Shown here: in pieces, positions 45,389 through 57,777 of the stretch
Layout: each line of letters opens with the position of its first letter
Position numbering within the stretch: position 1 is the first letter of the stretch
Assembly (NCBI RefSeq): GCF_047495875.1
Contig: NC_092461.1
Location: 92,820,431 to 92,884,430, forward strand
Reading direction: 5' to 3'
Length of the DNA: 64,000 nucleotides
Source of the DNA: Pithys albifrons albifrons
Taxonomy: Eukaryota; Chordata; Aves; Passeriformes; Thamnophilidae
Translations under genes and position numbers: made by a program
Notes under the pieces: model-generated
Told to the model about the DNA's origin: nothing
Seen by the model: the letters and a program-made list of their open reading frames with translations, nothing else
Database searches by the model: none

Positions 45389-47703
45389 AAAGTTTTTATA
45401 TAGCTCCTCCTACCTCTCCCCTCCCTTAAAACCTTTCACTGACCTCAGTTTAACAATGCTTTCTCCCACTTTTTGTCAACTGCCCCTCTTGCTTAACCAT
45501 CCTAATTCAGTCTGAGTGATTAGATGCTTAGCATATTAGAAAATCTTGCTGTAAATTCAGCTCTTAGCAGCTTATCTCAGGAACCAATATTATTAAACTT
45601 TGTCCTACAACAGAACCATTAATTCCCTGTGCATTGTTTCTCATCCGTGCATCACAGCTCAACAGGTCTGCTGGCAGCTATGGGGAACAGCTACCCATCA
45701 TATCTCAGAAGAGTTTTGGAAAATGCCCAAGTGGTTGCCAACAGGTAAAACTAAGCATGGTCCATAGAAACCTGAAATGCTTAAAGATCCTTAGGAAGAG
45801 AATGACACTGAAATTTGGAAAGATTTTAATCTCAAATTTCAAATCAATCTCCTAGACATGAATCAGAAATCATTCCACTGCACAACTACCCACACTTGCA
45901 AAGACACATCTAGCCTATCTGAAAGCTCACTACTCACAAGCTATTGGCAAGTCATTGATAGGTTCAGTCCAGAGACAGGGTAAAAGGGTACTCAGAAATA
46001 TTACATTATAATGTAGTGAGGCTTGTCTTCCTCCAGTTTAACTTCTGCTCACCTTCCCGTTTAGTGAGTGAATGCTTTGCTTTAACAGTTTACACTGTCA
46101 GTCACCTAGCAATCATTTGTCACTGAAGGGTCTTAGGTCTTCTTTCTCATTCCTTCTACTGCCTACTGTGAAGGCTCCTGAATAGCTCATGTGCTGCACT
46201 GAGTGACAGCAATCCTGTGACCAAGAGAGTTAAGAGAGCAAGTCACAGGAAAAACGATGGGCCAAACACAAGCAGTGAAAATCCTAAGCTGGAGACTGCA
46301 AATTAATGCCAAGTCTGAGAACACTTCCCCTATTTCAGTAAACCCTGTGCAAATTGCCTGCAAAGTCTCTTCTAACCTGCCCTGCCTCTCTCACTTCTTT
46401 TGAAAGCTGTTTCATAAAATAACTATTACAAAAGCTGGAAATCCTGTTTCAAATGTCTTTACAATGCTGAATGAAACTAAATGTCATGAAAGCTAATTCC
46501 CTTCAGAATAAATACAGAAACATTTCATGTTGTGGATCATGTAGAAAGTTTTAGCAAATTAATGCAATCTTAACTTTCATAATATAGCCTTGTCAGACAG
46601 GACTGAGAAGCTTTTCAGTTATCCTTATCATATATCAGCAATAACCAACACAAGTCAAAAGTTTCCAATTAAAAAAAAATAAATCACAATAGAAGCTTAT
46701 AAATAATGAATGAGCAAAGCCTTTTTCATGAATTTCATCCACTTGCAGGCTACCATTTCATTGTATAAAGACAAAAACGCTGAGATTAAGAATTGCAGTT
46801 CAAGTATGGAAGAAAATGTCAGGCCAGATAAAAAATTATTCTTGAGCAGAAGCTGCCAGAAAAGAAAGAATCAAGGAAGGAAAATATGTTACCTTTGTAA
46901 GGATTTGAATTACCACAGCTTTTACTCTTGTAATTAGAGTTTAAAATCTGCTTTGCCCTAGGAAATACTACCTTCATCTTTAACTCCTTCCTATTTCCTT
47001 CAGTTGAAGTTATTGTCTAATGTTTTATTTATGAAATCCTGGATCCCACTGTTTTGGAAACATACATGCACAGCGTCAGGAAATCTTGAGTTATGCAAGC
47101 AGTATATAGCAAGTGATAATTGCTCCTAATGGCCAGTTCTCCGGCTATGAATCTTTCATTCATCCATAAAACAAAACAGACAGAAAGCTCAAACCAGAAA
47201 AAGGCCAGACAGGGCATCCTTAGAGTCAGGATTAAAGCTAAGCAGTCTTAACCCTGGGCTTATTTCACTACATTAGTAATGCATTTAGTCAAGCAGATAC
47301 AGCAAGCAAGTAGGTGAGTTGCTCATAAAATATCATCAAGTAGTAATTAACTAGAAATTTTGTAGCCCAAACAGATTTTTCTATAAAGATTTTAAAAATC
47401 TGCACTTTTAATAGCATATAAAAATCATTTTAAGTGATTATTTTTAACCTTTGTTTTCACCTTCCTGATTATACTTCTGTTTCCTATTTTGTTTGTTAGA
47501 CTTACTTCTAGATTTGCAGAAAAATTTAGCAATATAATTCATGTGGATTTAATGCCTAAACATCTTAGGTATTTATATATTATGTATCAAAGAGCTATGT
47601 AATGAAATAAAAAATAAAGACTGAGTTTAAAACAATTATTTCCTAAAAATGTATATTGTTAAAACCATCATTATAGCTTCCACTCAGAAAAATGAGCAAT
47701 TCA

Positions 47704-47841
47704 AGATTAGCCCGTCTGGTTAAAACTGGGTGCTCATAACAACATCATGGATTCAATCCTCTGTATGGGCCATTAACTTAGGAGTGGGACTCAATGATCC
47801 TTCTGACTCCCTTCCAACTTGGAATATTCTGTGATTCTGTA
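47704..47841 (+). mobile_element. tRNA-Ile-derived SINE with CR1-like tail (TguSINE1 type)
   Basis: The first half aligns to a decayed tRNA-Ile: gattagcccgtctggttaaa resembles the D arm and A box, ggtgctcataac the anticodon arm of an AAT tRNA, and ggattcaatcctctgtatgg the T arm and B box with part of the acceptor stem. The second half, ggagtgggactcaatgatcc and cttccaacttggaatattct, ending gtgattctgt, is a CR1 3' tail. A tRNA-Ile head plus CR1 tail is the known design of TguSINE1 in zebra finch, which is copied by CR1 enzymes. It is mutated and not a tRNA gene. Confidence 0.88.
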
Positions 47842-49740
47842 TAAACAAATATACAGTAATGAAGGTAGATCATCCATGAGGCATAACAATGGTTGTGAAG
47901 AAGCAAGTGTACAGAGCTTACATTAATTCTTCTGAATAGAAGTTCCTGTTTCTTAGGCCGTTTGATAGTTTGAAATGAGCTCATATATTAGATTTTGGTT
48001 TTAATAATTCTAGCATAAAATCCTGACTGATACCAAACTGTATAACCACTAAAACACGTCAGTAATTTGGATTAATTCTAACACCATTAAGCAAGTTAAC
48101 AGACAAATGTATATATTCCAATGGGTATGGTATGATTATATTTTAGAATGCATGCAAGTGCAATAACTGCAACATCTCAGTCCGCCTAAGGGTTCTCCTA
48201 TTCTATTGTTCATTGTCTTTTATGATTTAACTTTTCAGAGAATGCAAATCTTTGTCATTCTGAGAGTTTATTTTTGCCAAAGGAAATTATTCTTGAAGAC
48301 ATACAGTGAAATAATACATGTGCTTTTAAATATTAATATTTATCTAAATGTAGCACGGTCTACAAAAAAAAATCAGTATTTATTTCATTAATCACCTGAA
48401 ATCTCCTCTTCTAGCAGAGGCCAAGCCCAATGTGCTTGACTCAGAATTTACAGTGGAAAATAACACTGTACATGTAAAACTACAGCCAGCCATCATGAGA
48501 AGACATTTTCTCAGTTATTAAGTAGTAACTCAACCTCATTACTTGTTGTATGCCTTTAAGTGCCTTGTGCACTCTACTCGCATACACTACAGTGGGTGTG
48601 CTAGGGAATCAACCTGGGCACACACACAGGCCTGGGCTGACTTCCTGGGAGAATTCCCAGGAGCTTCCTGGGTAGGAAAGGCCATCCAGTCATTGACAGG
48701 TTTGGACTTGGATGGCACTGATCTGCAGAGAAGCCCCACTGGCAGCAGCCCAGGGCCCAGCAGCAGCTCCATCTGTCTGAATCTCCCTCGGAAGAGGGGC
48801 CATGGAAGACAGGACCATGAAGGGGGTGGAGGTGCCAGTGAGAGAGGCTGTGGCCACATTCTGTTGCCTCTTGAGCTTGATTTCAGTGTGAAACATCAGA
48901 GACCGTGAGGCACAATTCAAGATGTACCACAACAGTGAACTCATTCAAAGGCAAGGGACAGCAAACCACAGATGACAGCATATCCATTTTGACAATCTAT
49001 GATGCTTCCAAAAAACTCCAAGATGACAGAGCAGTAGTGTACCCAGATATTTTATTCAATGGGAGTTAATGCAATTATTGTCTCCCTGGTGTCCTGGAAA
49101 CCCAGCATGAGTTGGCAGTGTGTGTTATCAGGAGAGTTTGGAAAAAGAAAGATTGGAATCATTATCAAATTACCAGATTTTTTTTTTCAGTTAACTCAAA
49201 TGTTACTCATGAACTCAAGTCAAATGCATTGAGCAGTGTCATTTAGGGAAGAAAAAATCGGGAATAGCACTGCTGTCAGTCTTTTCTGACTCACCAGCGT
49301 AAAGTGCATATGCAGCTGAAAATGCAAGACACCCCAGACAGTGGCCTAATCCCAGTTTCCATCTGCTGGCTCAGCATTTAAGCTTTCCATACAAACATGA
49401 CAGAAAATGTGACAGGGAATATCCTGACAGGAAAGAAAGGGTCTCTAGGGACCTGGATGGCCCTGACTCCAGCCCAACTGCACATTCTGGTTGAATCAGA
49501 CAAAAGACCAAGGTGACCTTTTCCTCCTCTGGTTATGTTTAATATTCTAGCACTTAGTTTTATTTTCTTGTGCATGCCCAAAAGAAATGTTTCACTACAT
49601 TTACCTGAACACATTACTTATGTAACTGAAATTTTAAATTCAGTTCATTGTGGAATATCAATTATTTTTTTGTAGTAGACAAAACAAATTAAAAAACCCA
49701 CATCAAATACTTGCATGTTTACCTTTTCCCAGAGAAGATT

Positions 49741-49778
49741 TTCTTGTCAGTGCAGTGATTTCTTGTCAGTGTGGTGAT
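49741..49778. repeat. 19-bp imperfect tandem duplication
   Basis: The unit ttcttgtcagtgcagtgat (49741-49759) is followed by a second copy (49760-49778) that differs at two adjacent bases. No function is apparent. Confidence 0.9.
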
Positions 49779-50649
49779 GCACAGCACAAGTGACAGTAGC
49801 CCTGGTCTGTGGACAGCTTCAGATGACCTGCACAAAGCCGCCAAGTCTCTGCCACAGTGTTTTCTGTGGCTGCTCAGATGTACAGAATGGGCTGCATGAT
49901 GCAGTTCTCCTTTTGAGAGCTCATTGGCCCTTCCTAATTCATATGATAACCAAACTCAAGTGCATAACATGACAGAAATAAAGACATCTCCCAGCTCAGA
50001 AGATGTGTGCTTTATCAGTGGATCATGCCAGCAATTATGCCTCCCAACAAGGTTGTTTTCTCTCCACTTAGCAAGGCATGCCTGCTTTCTGGTGATCTCA
50101 CACACTACAGGGACGAAGGGAAGGCTCCATCATCGCACATTTGGATGCATATCTATGGTTTTATGATTAGGGCCTTTCTTCACCTTCTGTCAGGGCTGCG
50201 TTTTCCCACCCCTGGGAGGGGAAGGTTCTGCATGCTCCTGAGCAGTTTCCCAGCAGCCTGCTCCAGTTGAGAGGTTCAAAACCAAAATGCTCTGGCTTCT
50301 TCCTTATGGACTGTATCCTTAAACTTTTTCAGTTAAGAGGGCATTATTTAAAGGTTGGAGTTTCACAGTCACCATGCCTGAGATGGGAGGAGAGCAGCAG
50401 CTGCTGTGCATATTATGTGTGTTAGATCTGAACTACTCATTATGTCCTTGAATAACCACTCTTGCCATTACACCAGGTGGCCTGTGAAAACACTGTAGCA
50501 CATGAAGAGCTTTGAATATCTTCATTATTCAAGGTCAAACCCAAAGACAGAATTCCTACTGCCTTCATCCTAAAATACTAAATAAGGGATTTGAGACAGT
50601 GTTGAACACATTCATACAAAGCTGCAAACTCTATGTTTTTTCTCTCTTG

Positions 50650-50712
50650 TGATTGGTACAGCAACTGCCAGGGTTCTTTCCTGTGCAAGAAACCCAGGTT
50701 TGAATCACCCTG
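50650..50712 (+). repeat. Possible tRNA-like fossil
   Basis: The segment tgattggtacagcaactgcc followed by agggttctttcctgtgcaag and aaacccaggtttgaatcacc has a B-box-like GGTTTGAATCACC and a plausible short stem, CAGG...CCTG. It lacks a full cloverleaf, so it is at most a decayed SINE head. Confidence 0.22.
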
Positions 50713-51431
50713 GCTGGTTTAATCCAGATACTTTATTCAGCAAGAGTGTGGGGGTGACAGTGTGTGTGTGGATCTCTTAAGGTCTGAGGTGATGGATGAA
50801 TGTATGTGGATGCCTTGTAACCAGTAGAATCTTTCCATGTATGTTAAGTAAACTACTGATCAATAGAGTACTGGCATGTTCCATACAGGAGTAGATAAAA
50901 GCAAAGCTGTTCCTAAAAATAAAGTCCTTTGTCTTCAGTGAGCCTTCTGATCACGCTGCAGCCTGAGTTGTCTCTGCCTCCTCTGACCACCGCTAAGCTA
51001 ACCCCAATACAAGAGTAAGGAAATAATTCAGGAAAAAAAATTAAAGCAATAAAAAGCCCATGTGGGTAATACCCTGCAACTGCAAGCAAACGCTCACTGA
51101 GATACAGGGAAGAATACAAAGGCACCCAAGCAGTGATACTCCCCTAGATCACTCTTTCGGTTCCCACTGCTGAGATGATCTAGCTTTCCCCTGACAATCA
51201 GCTCCTTATGTAGAAGTCACATGGGATCACGGATTGGATTTCCCTGTCCTCAGAGACACACACTCCATTCCCATCAGGGACAGGGTTGCCACTGCTATGT
51301 TTAGGGACCACACATGAGGGAGCGAGAAAACAAGAAATGTTACACAACGCGAGGATGCCCATCTAACTCAAGAACTGCATGATTCATGGAGTGAGAAAAG
51401 TGTGTGTGTGAGTGCTACTTTGAGTGTTTCT

Positions 51432-51535
51432 AGAATCATAGAAAGGGACCTTAAAGATCCTGCAGTTCCAACCCCCCTGTCATGGGCAGGGATGCATTTG
51501 ACAAGTAGCAGTAGCTGCTCAAAGCCTGGGACACT
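51432..51535 (-). mobile_element. CR1 LINE fragment, minus orientation
   Basis: It begins agaatcatagaaagggacct, apparently with a small internal deletion of the usual GGTTTGGGTTGG part, then gttccaacccccctgtcatg and ggcagggatg, ending near gctgctcaaagcctggg. This is the reverse complement of a CR1 3' end. It is diverged and its right edge is uncertain. Confidence 0.82.
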
Positions 51536-54500
51536 GGCTAAGGGATGCAGCTGGTGAGGCTGTGCAGCCCCATGTCCTCAGGCACTAGAAAATGTGAAAG
51601 CTTGGCAGTTAAAAAAAAGGCCATGCTCTACACAGCTGTCACAGGCTTTAAGGGACATAACCAGGAGACAGATCCCCTCACAAGAGATGCTATCTACAAA
51701 AGAAGTGGTGGGTTTTCAAACCCCAGCATATGAAATGTTTTGTGTACCAGCCCAGCCCAAGAAACTCCTACAATGATATTTCTCACTTTATGCATTTGCA
51801 TTTGAAGCCATTTTTTTTAAGTAAGTATATGTGAATTGTATGTCAGGATAAGACCAGAGTCAATTCAGAATTTATCCCAACCTAGACAGACATTTTTCAC
51901 GTAGATAGACTTGCTTGGCTTCCTTCAGGTGCTACTAGTACATTTTAGTAGGATGCATTCTAGTCCTGAATTTCAAAATTTATCACCACTACTACTTCAT
52001 TTTTCCTTTTAAAATCTAATGGTTTTAAAACTTACTGGGAAAAAAACAATCTTTGCAAAAGAAAGCTCATTCTGAAAACTATTTTGGTTTGGTCAGATTT
52101 TTTTTTTTAATCTGTAAGTTGATCTTGTATTCAAGAGAAAAGGAATACACTCCAAGAGAAACTTGTTAAAAGTCAAAGTTCCAGAGAAATAACTCCATTT
52201 TTCAGTAAACCTCCACTTGGTTTAACCTGTTTTGAGTAATCTCTTCGTATTAATCCACTGGAAAAAACAGAAAGGAGGGAAAAGATCCAACAGTGATTTC
52301 CTCTTAGTATTAATTAGGAACAACGTGTTTTACTAAGAGCAAAAAAAGTGGTGTAGAAGACTGATTAAAATACAAAGAATATTGTTGAAGTAAAAGTCAC
52401 TGATTTTATCATTAATGATCGTTTCAAAATTTCCATACTATATGGTATATGCCATTGCTGTGCTGTTTCATTTTCAATTCTGATTTATTTTTCCTTTTAT
52501 TTCTTCACTTGGAATAGCTACAGGGAACAGACTACCATTAAGAGAAAAACCTCCCATGGAAAGCTACAGCCATTAAATTATAATTACTCTAAATAATAAA
52601 GGATTTAATAATTAATATGGAGCAGTTATATAATACACCTGACAGACAGCTCTGGAATAAAGTTGCCTGGCACAGCACAGCCACAGCATACAAGCATTTA
52701 TGCATAAGCATAGCACTGGTTTTATGCATAACATTAAATACATTCCTCTAAGAGTTTCCTGAATTAAAATGGATATTTTAGGTACTGAAAGAAAACAATT
52801 TGACAAAACACTCATAGTTTGAAAGAATCTATTCTGCCCAGAAACTGGATAGCATACAGCAACGATGATTTCTAGTTTGAACATTATCTTGTTAGAAGAG
52901 GACAGGATTTATGCCTGTAGGAATGAAATACAATATAAGGCAAAAATCCTTCAAAAGCTGATTAAAACTAGAAAAGCAGAAGTATGCATTTTTTGTCATG
53001 TATGACTACTGCAGTTGGAGAGTGAAGAATAGCAGACTTTTTTACAATGGTTTGGTCATAAAAGACTAGATTCGATAACCTCTGTAAGAGGCACAAAACT
53101 CTGGAAAATCACTGTACAAACCCGATGTCATCAGCTTTTAACTATGACTGGGAGCAAAACTTGAAAAATTCTAGTGCTTCGAATGAGAGCGATATTTGTC
53201 TAACTGTTCTAACATAATGCTTTGCCTTTTGCCTGAGACAATGTTAAAATTATAGATGCAATATAAGTAAAGAAAGCTGAGGCTTGTTCAGAGTATGAGA
53301 GTAAGAGAAATTTTGGAAGCAGGATAAGCTGAAAAGAGTTTAAAAGTATTTTAAAAAGTTTTTCCCTGAGACTGCTAGCAAAGTATTAGTATAAGCTACC
53401 TACAAATTGTCCCATAATTCTGAAAAGTCTGAAAGACAAAACCATGTGATTAAACTGTGAGAAGGGGTTTTAAAATCTTAGTTGAAGTAAGCATGTATCT
53501 CAGCATATCTGAGTAACTCTTACCAAACCCTCCCTAGTTAAAGCATTCAATGGAAATTTAAGTCATAGAATGTTTCCATAACCAGAAAAAGATTGAATTG
53601 AGCAGAATAATAATCTATTTCATGCGTTTTATATAGTTAAAATTTATGAAAAGCAAGTACTTTACATACTTGATCATAAATCTTTAACTATCCAAATTTT
53701 AAGAATCTCAGTACAAAACTATATTAGAAAAATACTACTTAAACTTGGGTACACTTCTTGTCTCTTCACCTTCTCATACAGAATTCATTCTTCTCGCAAT
53801 AGCATGTATGGATTAGTGGGAGCTAGCAATGCAAGCAATTGTTCTTATTGCTTTTCAGTAAAAGATGTAAAAAAATTATCTTGCTTGCCTATGTTTTGCC
53901 TAGTTACAGAAAAATCTATCACAAATCTCTCATTTCTAGATTTAAGTAACTGATTTAAACAAGAAAAATGGGATGTAAGACAATAAATGTAAACATGGGG
54001 GAAAGCACAGCTGCTGAACAGAACAGTGTTCATGTTGCATATTCCTCTGCTCTGGCCTTGCTGCAAGAGGATTCACTGGCTCCTTTTCAATCACACCGTT
54101 GATGGCAGAGTGTTGCTCTTTGGTGGCACCTCTATTTTCCACGTAGAGCACCAACACTGAACTGTATCTTAGTTTGCCTTGCTCTGCTGAATTATTTGTG
54201 GCACACAGCAGTGGATATATTCCTAGAAATTTCTTACTTAAACGGAGAATATTCTGTAATTCATGTATCCTATTCATGAACTGTTTCCACAGATGCTTTT
54301 CATCCCTGAGCTCTGAAGGATAGCAGTGTTGCAATTTATCAGGAAAGAGATTCTCACTTCTGCAACTGGCATCAAAACCTTGTCAACCTGCTGCATCACT
54401 TGGGTTATTTCTTCCCTGTGTAGCATGCCCCCAGGCATTCTGGCAGATTTTTAAGCTGCTGTTTTATTCAAGGATAGCCTGTCATGGGTTTTCTAGTATT

Positions 54501-54545
54501 TCTTGTGTGTACATGGGAGGCATAGTAGAGCTACCATAAAAGACA

Positions 54546-54681
54546 AAGCCTGACAGAGTTCAAGAAGTGTTTGGACAATACTCTCAAGCACATGGTGTGA
54601 CTCTTGGGGATGGTCCTGCGCAGGAGTTGGGCTTGATGATCCTTGTGAGTACCTTCCTTGGCATATTGTGTGCTTCCGTGA
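54546..54681 (+). mobile_element. CR1 LINE fragment, same subfamily as the 4.4-kb copy
   Basis: It reads from tgacagagttcaagaagtg through ggacaatactctcaagcaca and tggtgtgactcttgggga to gatgatccttgtgagtacct. It aligns with about the last 130 bp of the CR1 at 4281-4599, so both are 3' ends of the same subfamily. It is truncated at the 5' end and non-coding. Confidence 0.88.
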
Positions 54682-56374
54682 AAACTATGGATTCTTCTGT
54701 ACTAGCCATTAACAACATAGTCCTTTCCCATCCACGCTTCTGCCATCAAAATAGTGAATCCCTTCACAGCTTTGACACACACCTCACCACCTCCCACATG
54801 CCAAAAATACTTTGCAAGACCAGAAGGACTGGCCAGCGAGCACAGGTAGTGGGAGGCACAGAGAAATGATGGGAGGACACAGACGCCGCTTCATCATTCT
54901 TCACTGTCAAAAGTTACTGCAGGTAATCCTGGAGAGACCAGAGTCCTGAGAGACAGCCATATATATCCTTAATACTTGCATACCTCCAAAAGAAATACTA
55001 TTTGCAGGCCTTTTTACCTATTGTTAAGTCCTTAAGCTGCTATCTGGAGAGTCTAAGTTTCTCAAAACAAATCAACCATTTTGGACATCTCTCTACCATT
55101 TTGAAGTTTTCCAGAAAAGGTCCAAAGAGAGAGTTACATGTATCATTCAGCTAGGTCCAGTTCAAAAGCAGTGATTCACCAACTGGAACAGTATAGCTAT
55201 TTGGTTTGTGACTTTTGTTTATAAACCTCTCCTATGGAGTTTCCTGATTTTGCCTATAAAAATGAAGTAATGAACAAGCAGAAAATATAAATTGATTCTG
55301 CATTTTTGATAATGTATAAAATCATCATGACTTTTTTGTTTTAAAACTTGGGCATGATGTTCACAGATGTACTGGTTCTATTTCCTTTACTGGGTCTTCT
55401 GATGTCTTAGAAGGTTTTTTATAAGACAAAAACCAATATGGCTGAAAGATAAGTGCATTCAGTTCAAAGCAAAAACTAAATTTATCTTATGATCTAGCTT
55501 GTACATTGTCTGTTACCTTCAATAGATGATACCAGTTTTGTGAAAACCTGCTCGCTGATTTTAGTAAGAGAAATTGGGTGTCTGTTTTGAAGAGGTCAAA
55601 CTTCCTGCTCATATTTTCATAATAAAATCCTCCTTCTTTACACCCCATACAAACTTTCCACGGAGCTAAAATACAACATTACCTGCTCTCTAAAATCCAG
55701 TAATATGCTTCTAGATTATCTAATTCTCATTCACTTGAAAAAAAAAATTGTTCTACTTATTCTTGACCTAGCATAGAGCAGAATTTAACAATCAAGAGAG
55801 CACTATACACATAATTTGAAGTGGTGAAAAATAATTTGAATTTCTCTGCTTCTTGTATGAGACATTTTCTTAGAGGAACCTGTTCTACATCCGAAATAAA
55901 ACAGGTCTCTTGAAGATAAAGTTGAACAGAATTATCACAAGAAGGTTTTATAAGAGCATGCCAGTTCAGATGAGATTTTTCTGAAATTGTATTACTATAG
56001 CTTTTGTAGAAGCCAAAAATAAAGTTTTAAGGACAGTTTTAAAAGGACTGCCTCCAAATTAAATTACAATTTTTGTCAGTATTTAATTTTTGGTGGAAAC
56101 AAACAATGAATTAATGAAATCAGCTTCTAGTTCTGAATACTGTATAAATGATTTCTTTTCTTACTACAAATAAATTAACCTTGCAACTTTATTTGATTGT
56201 CAAAAAATGCAAAATATGACTTTTGGAATATTTAGTCGCTTTCCCAGGTATTAAACAGGATTACTACATACAGCAAAATTCAGTAAATTTTAACAAGTAC
56301 ATTTTAAACAGAAAAATAATATTACAGAGAAGACAAATTTGAAATTATATACTTATAACCAAATACTGCACTTG

Positions 56375-56420
56375 GTTTTGTGGGTTTGGTGAGGTTTTTT
56401 AGTTTGTTTTGGTTTTGTTT
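56375..56420 (+). repeat. G/T-rich low-complexity tract
   Basis: The composition is like that of the tract near 29.7 kb, with GTTTG and GGTTTTG motifs repeated. It lies about 620 bp from the solo LTR but shows no clear link to it. Confidence 0.75.
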
Positions 56421-57033
56421 TTTCTGCAGAGCGGTGATTGTCAAAATATTCTGTGTTGGTAACAAATTTGAAAAGAGAGAGGGACACAGGAGTCTTTACT
56501 GATGTGACTAGATACCAAACTAGTTTATTGTACTGAACAGGCACAAGGGGACAGAGTCAACCACAGCTGTCCATCGAGTCTAAGACAACAAGGAATTAGT
56601 GAGGTGCTTCAGGGAGCCCACAAAGTCTCCAAACCCCAGGTATGACACTAACAATTTCTGTGCTTTTTAAGGTTCACTGTAAAACTGAACCCTCCAGCCT
56701 GAGGTGATACATCCCACAAGGACTGCTCAAGACAGTCTTCTGCTGAAGATATAAGGTACCACACAAGAAAGTTTCACCCTTTCTCAGGCTGTTATGTCAC
56801 TAACCCAACTTGCTGGTTCAGCCAGCTGAGTTTTGGCATCATAAATACACATTCAATATAATTTATCAGACCATTATCTATTAAAAAAACAATTTGCACA
56901 ATTTTTCAAAGCAAATTCTTATTCCTGACCAGCTTTAAAGTTAGCCTAAAGAGTGAAAAATGTGGATGGATCTTCCCATTCATAGTTCACCACAGAGAGA
57001 GTAAGAAGTGCAATAGAGGCTGGTATTAATAAT

Positions 57034-57038
57034 CTTGC
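57034..57038. repeat. Left target-site duplication of the solo LTR
   Basis: CTTGC lies immediately left of the LTR and is repeated at 57773-57777. The match could be read as 7 bp (CTTGCTG) if the LTR began two bases later, but the TGT/ACA end symmetry favours 5 bp. Confidence 0.82.
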
Positions 57039-57158
57039 TGTGCTGGTTTAAAGGTAAAGTGGCAGGAGAAGTGAACCCAATACAAAAGAGTTTATAAATC
57101 GGAGTTATAATCTAATAAAAATATTACAATGAATGCAATGATACAAAGATAAATTGGT

Positions 57159-57164
57159 TTTAAT
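57159..57164 (-). terminator. Poly(A) signal of the solo LTR
   Basis: ATTAAA on the minus strand lies about 240 bp downstream of the TATA box and about 120 bp before the LTR 3' end, the right place for the R/U5 signal. It is in sense with GABBR2 and so could in principle cause premature cleavage of its pre-mRNA. Confidence 0.5.
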
Positions 57165-57404
57165 CCACAAACCCTGAAAGTATAACCCAGCACCCTGGGG
57201 CTCAAACATAATGGTGTTCATTAGCCCTTGTGCTGAGCTCCCCCTGCCCCCTGTGGTTCCCCTGAGTCCAAAGTAAAAGGAAGGGAAAAAACCCGTTGGT
57301 GCAGATGATGGCTCAATCTGGTTGAGAGTGGTCACAGTCCTGTCGAGGTTCTGCTCCTCCTCTGAATCTGGTGAGAGGTTCCCAAAAGTCGCCAAAGCCC
57401 AACA

Positions 57405-57411
57405 TTATATA
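57405..57411 (-). promoter_or_regulatory. TATA box of the solo LTR
   Basis: TATATAA on the minus strand lies about 360 bp from the U3 start, as expected for an LTR promoter. Transcription would run in the same direction as GABBR2. Whether it is still active cannot be told from sequence. Confidence 0.65.
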
Positions 57412-57772
57412 TGCTCAGGTTCAGATGGGAACACCCAGTAACTCCCCCAGGGCGGGGAGTTCCACAATGGGTGATAAAACTCTATGGGTCATGGGGTATT
57501 TTTGGAATCATTGACAGCCCATTATCAGACATGACACCTCAGGCTGGGTGTGGAGGTGTTAATGACTTCCTGCAGAGAAGTTATCACAGTTCTTATCTCA
57601 CAGGCTTCTTTAACAACCAGCTTACATCCAGAGGGGTTGGGTGTGCCCTGGGCAGCTGCTGCAAATGGCCCATTGTTAACAGTTCATGAGAAATGACATA
57701 GAGGGTTTAGAATACACAGATTGGTCACACCCACACAGTGATAAACTGATCCCGGTTTGCTGAACTAGGACA

Positions 57773-57777
57773 CTTGC
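57773..57777. repeat. Right target-site duplication of the solo LTR
   Basis: CTTGC lies directly after the CA end of the LTR and is identical to 57034-57038. It marks the original integration site. Confidence 0.82.

Larger units (their letters stand above)
57039..57772 (-). mobile_element. Solo LTR of an endogenous retrovirus, ERVL-like by TSD length
   Basis: This is a 734-bp element with the standard TG...CA ends. The inner ends form an imperfect inverted repeat: TGTGCTGGTTTAA on the left, TGTCCTAGTTCAG reading in from the right. It is flanked by a perfect 5-bp direct repeat, CTTGC, at 57034-57038 and 57773-57777. On the minus strand it has a TATA box (57411-57405) and an ATTAAA signal further downstream (57164-57159), giving U3 of about 390 bp, R of about 240 bp and U5 of about 100 bp. 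No gag, pol or env remnant flanks it, so it is the product of LTR-LTR recombination. A 5-bp target duplication is typical of class III (ERVL) elements, but the family is not certain. It is sense to GABBR2. Confidence 0.88.

Noticed and set aside
47704..47780. tRNA-Ile gene
   Set aside because: The tRNA-like part has mutated arms and is joined directly to a CR1 3' tail, which identifies it as a SINE and not a tRNA gene.
57105..57395. 96-codon minus-strand open frame
   Set aside because: It lies wholly within the R/U5 part of the solo LTR, lacks an ATG at its start and has no retroviral protein features.
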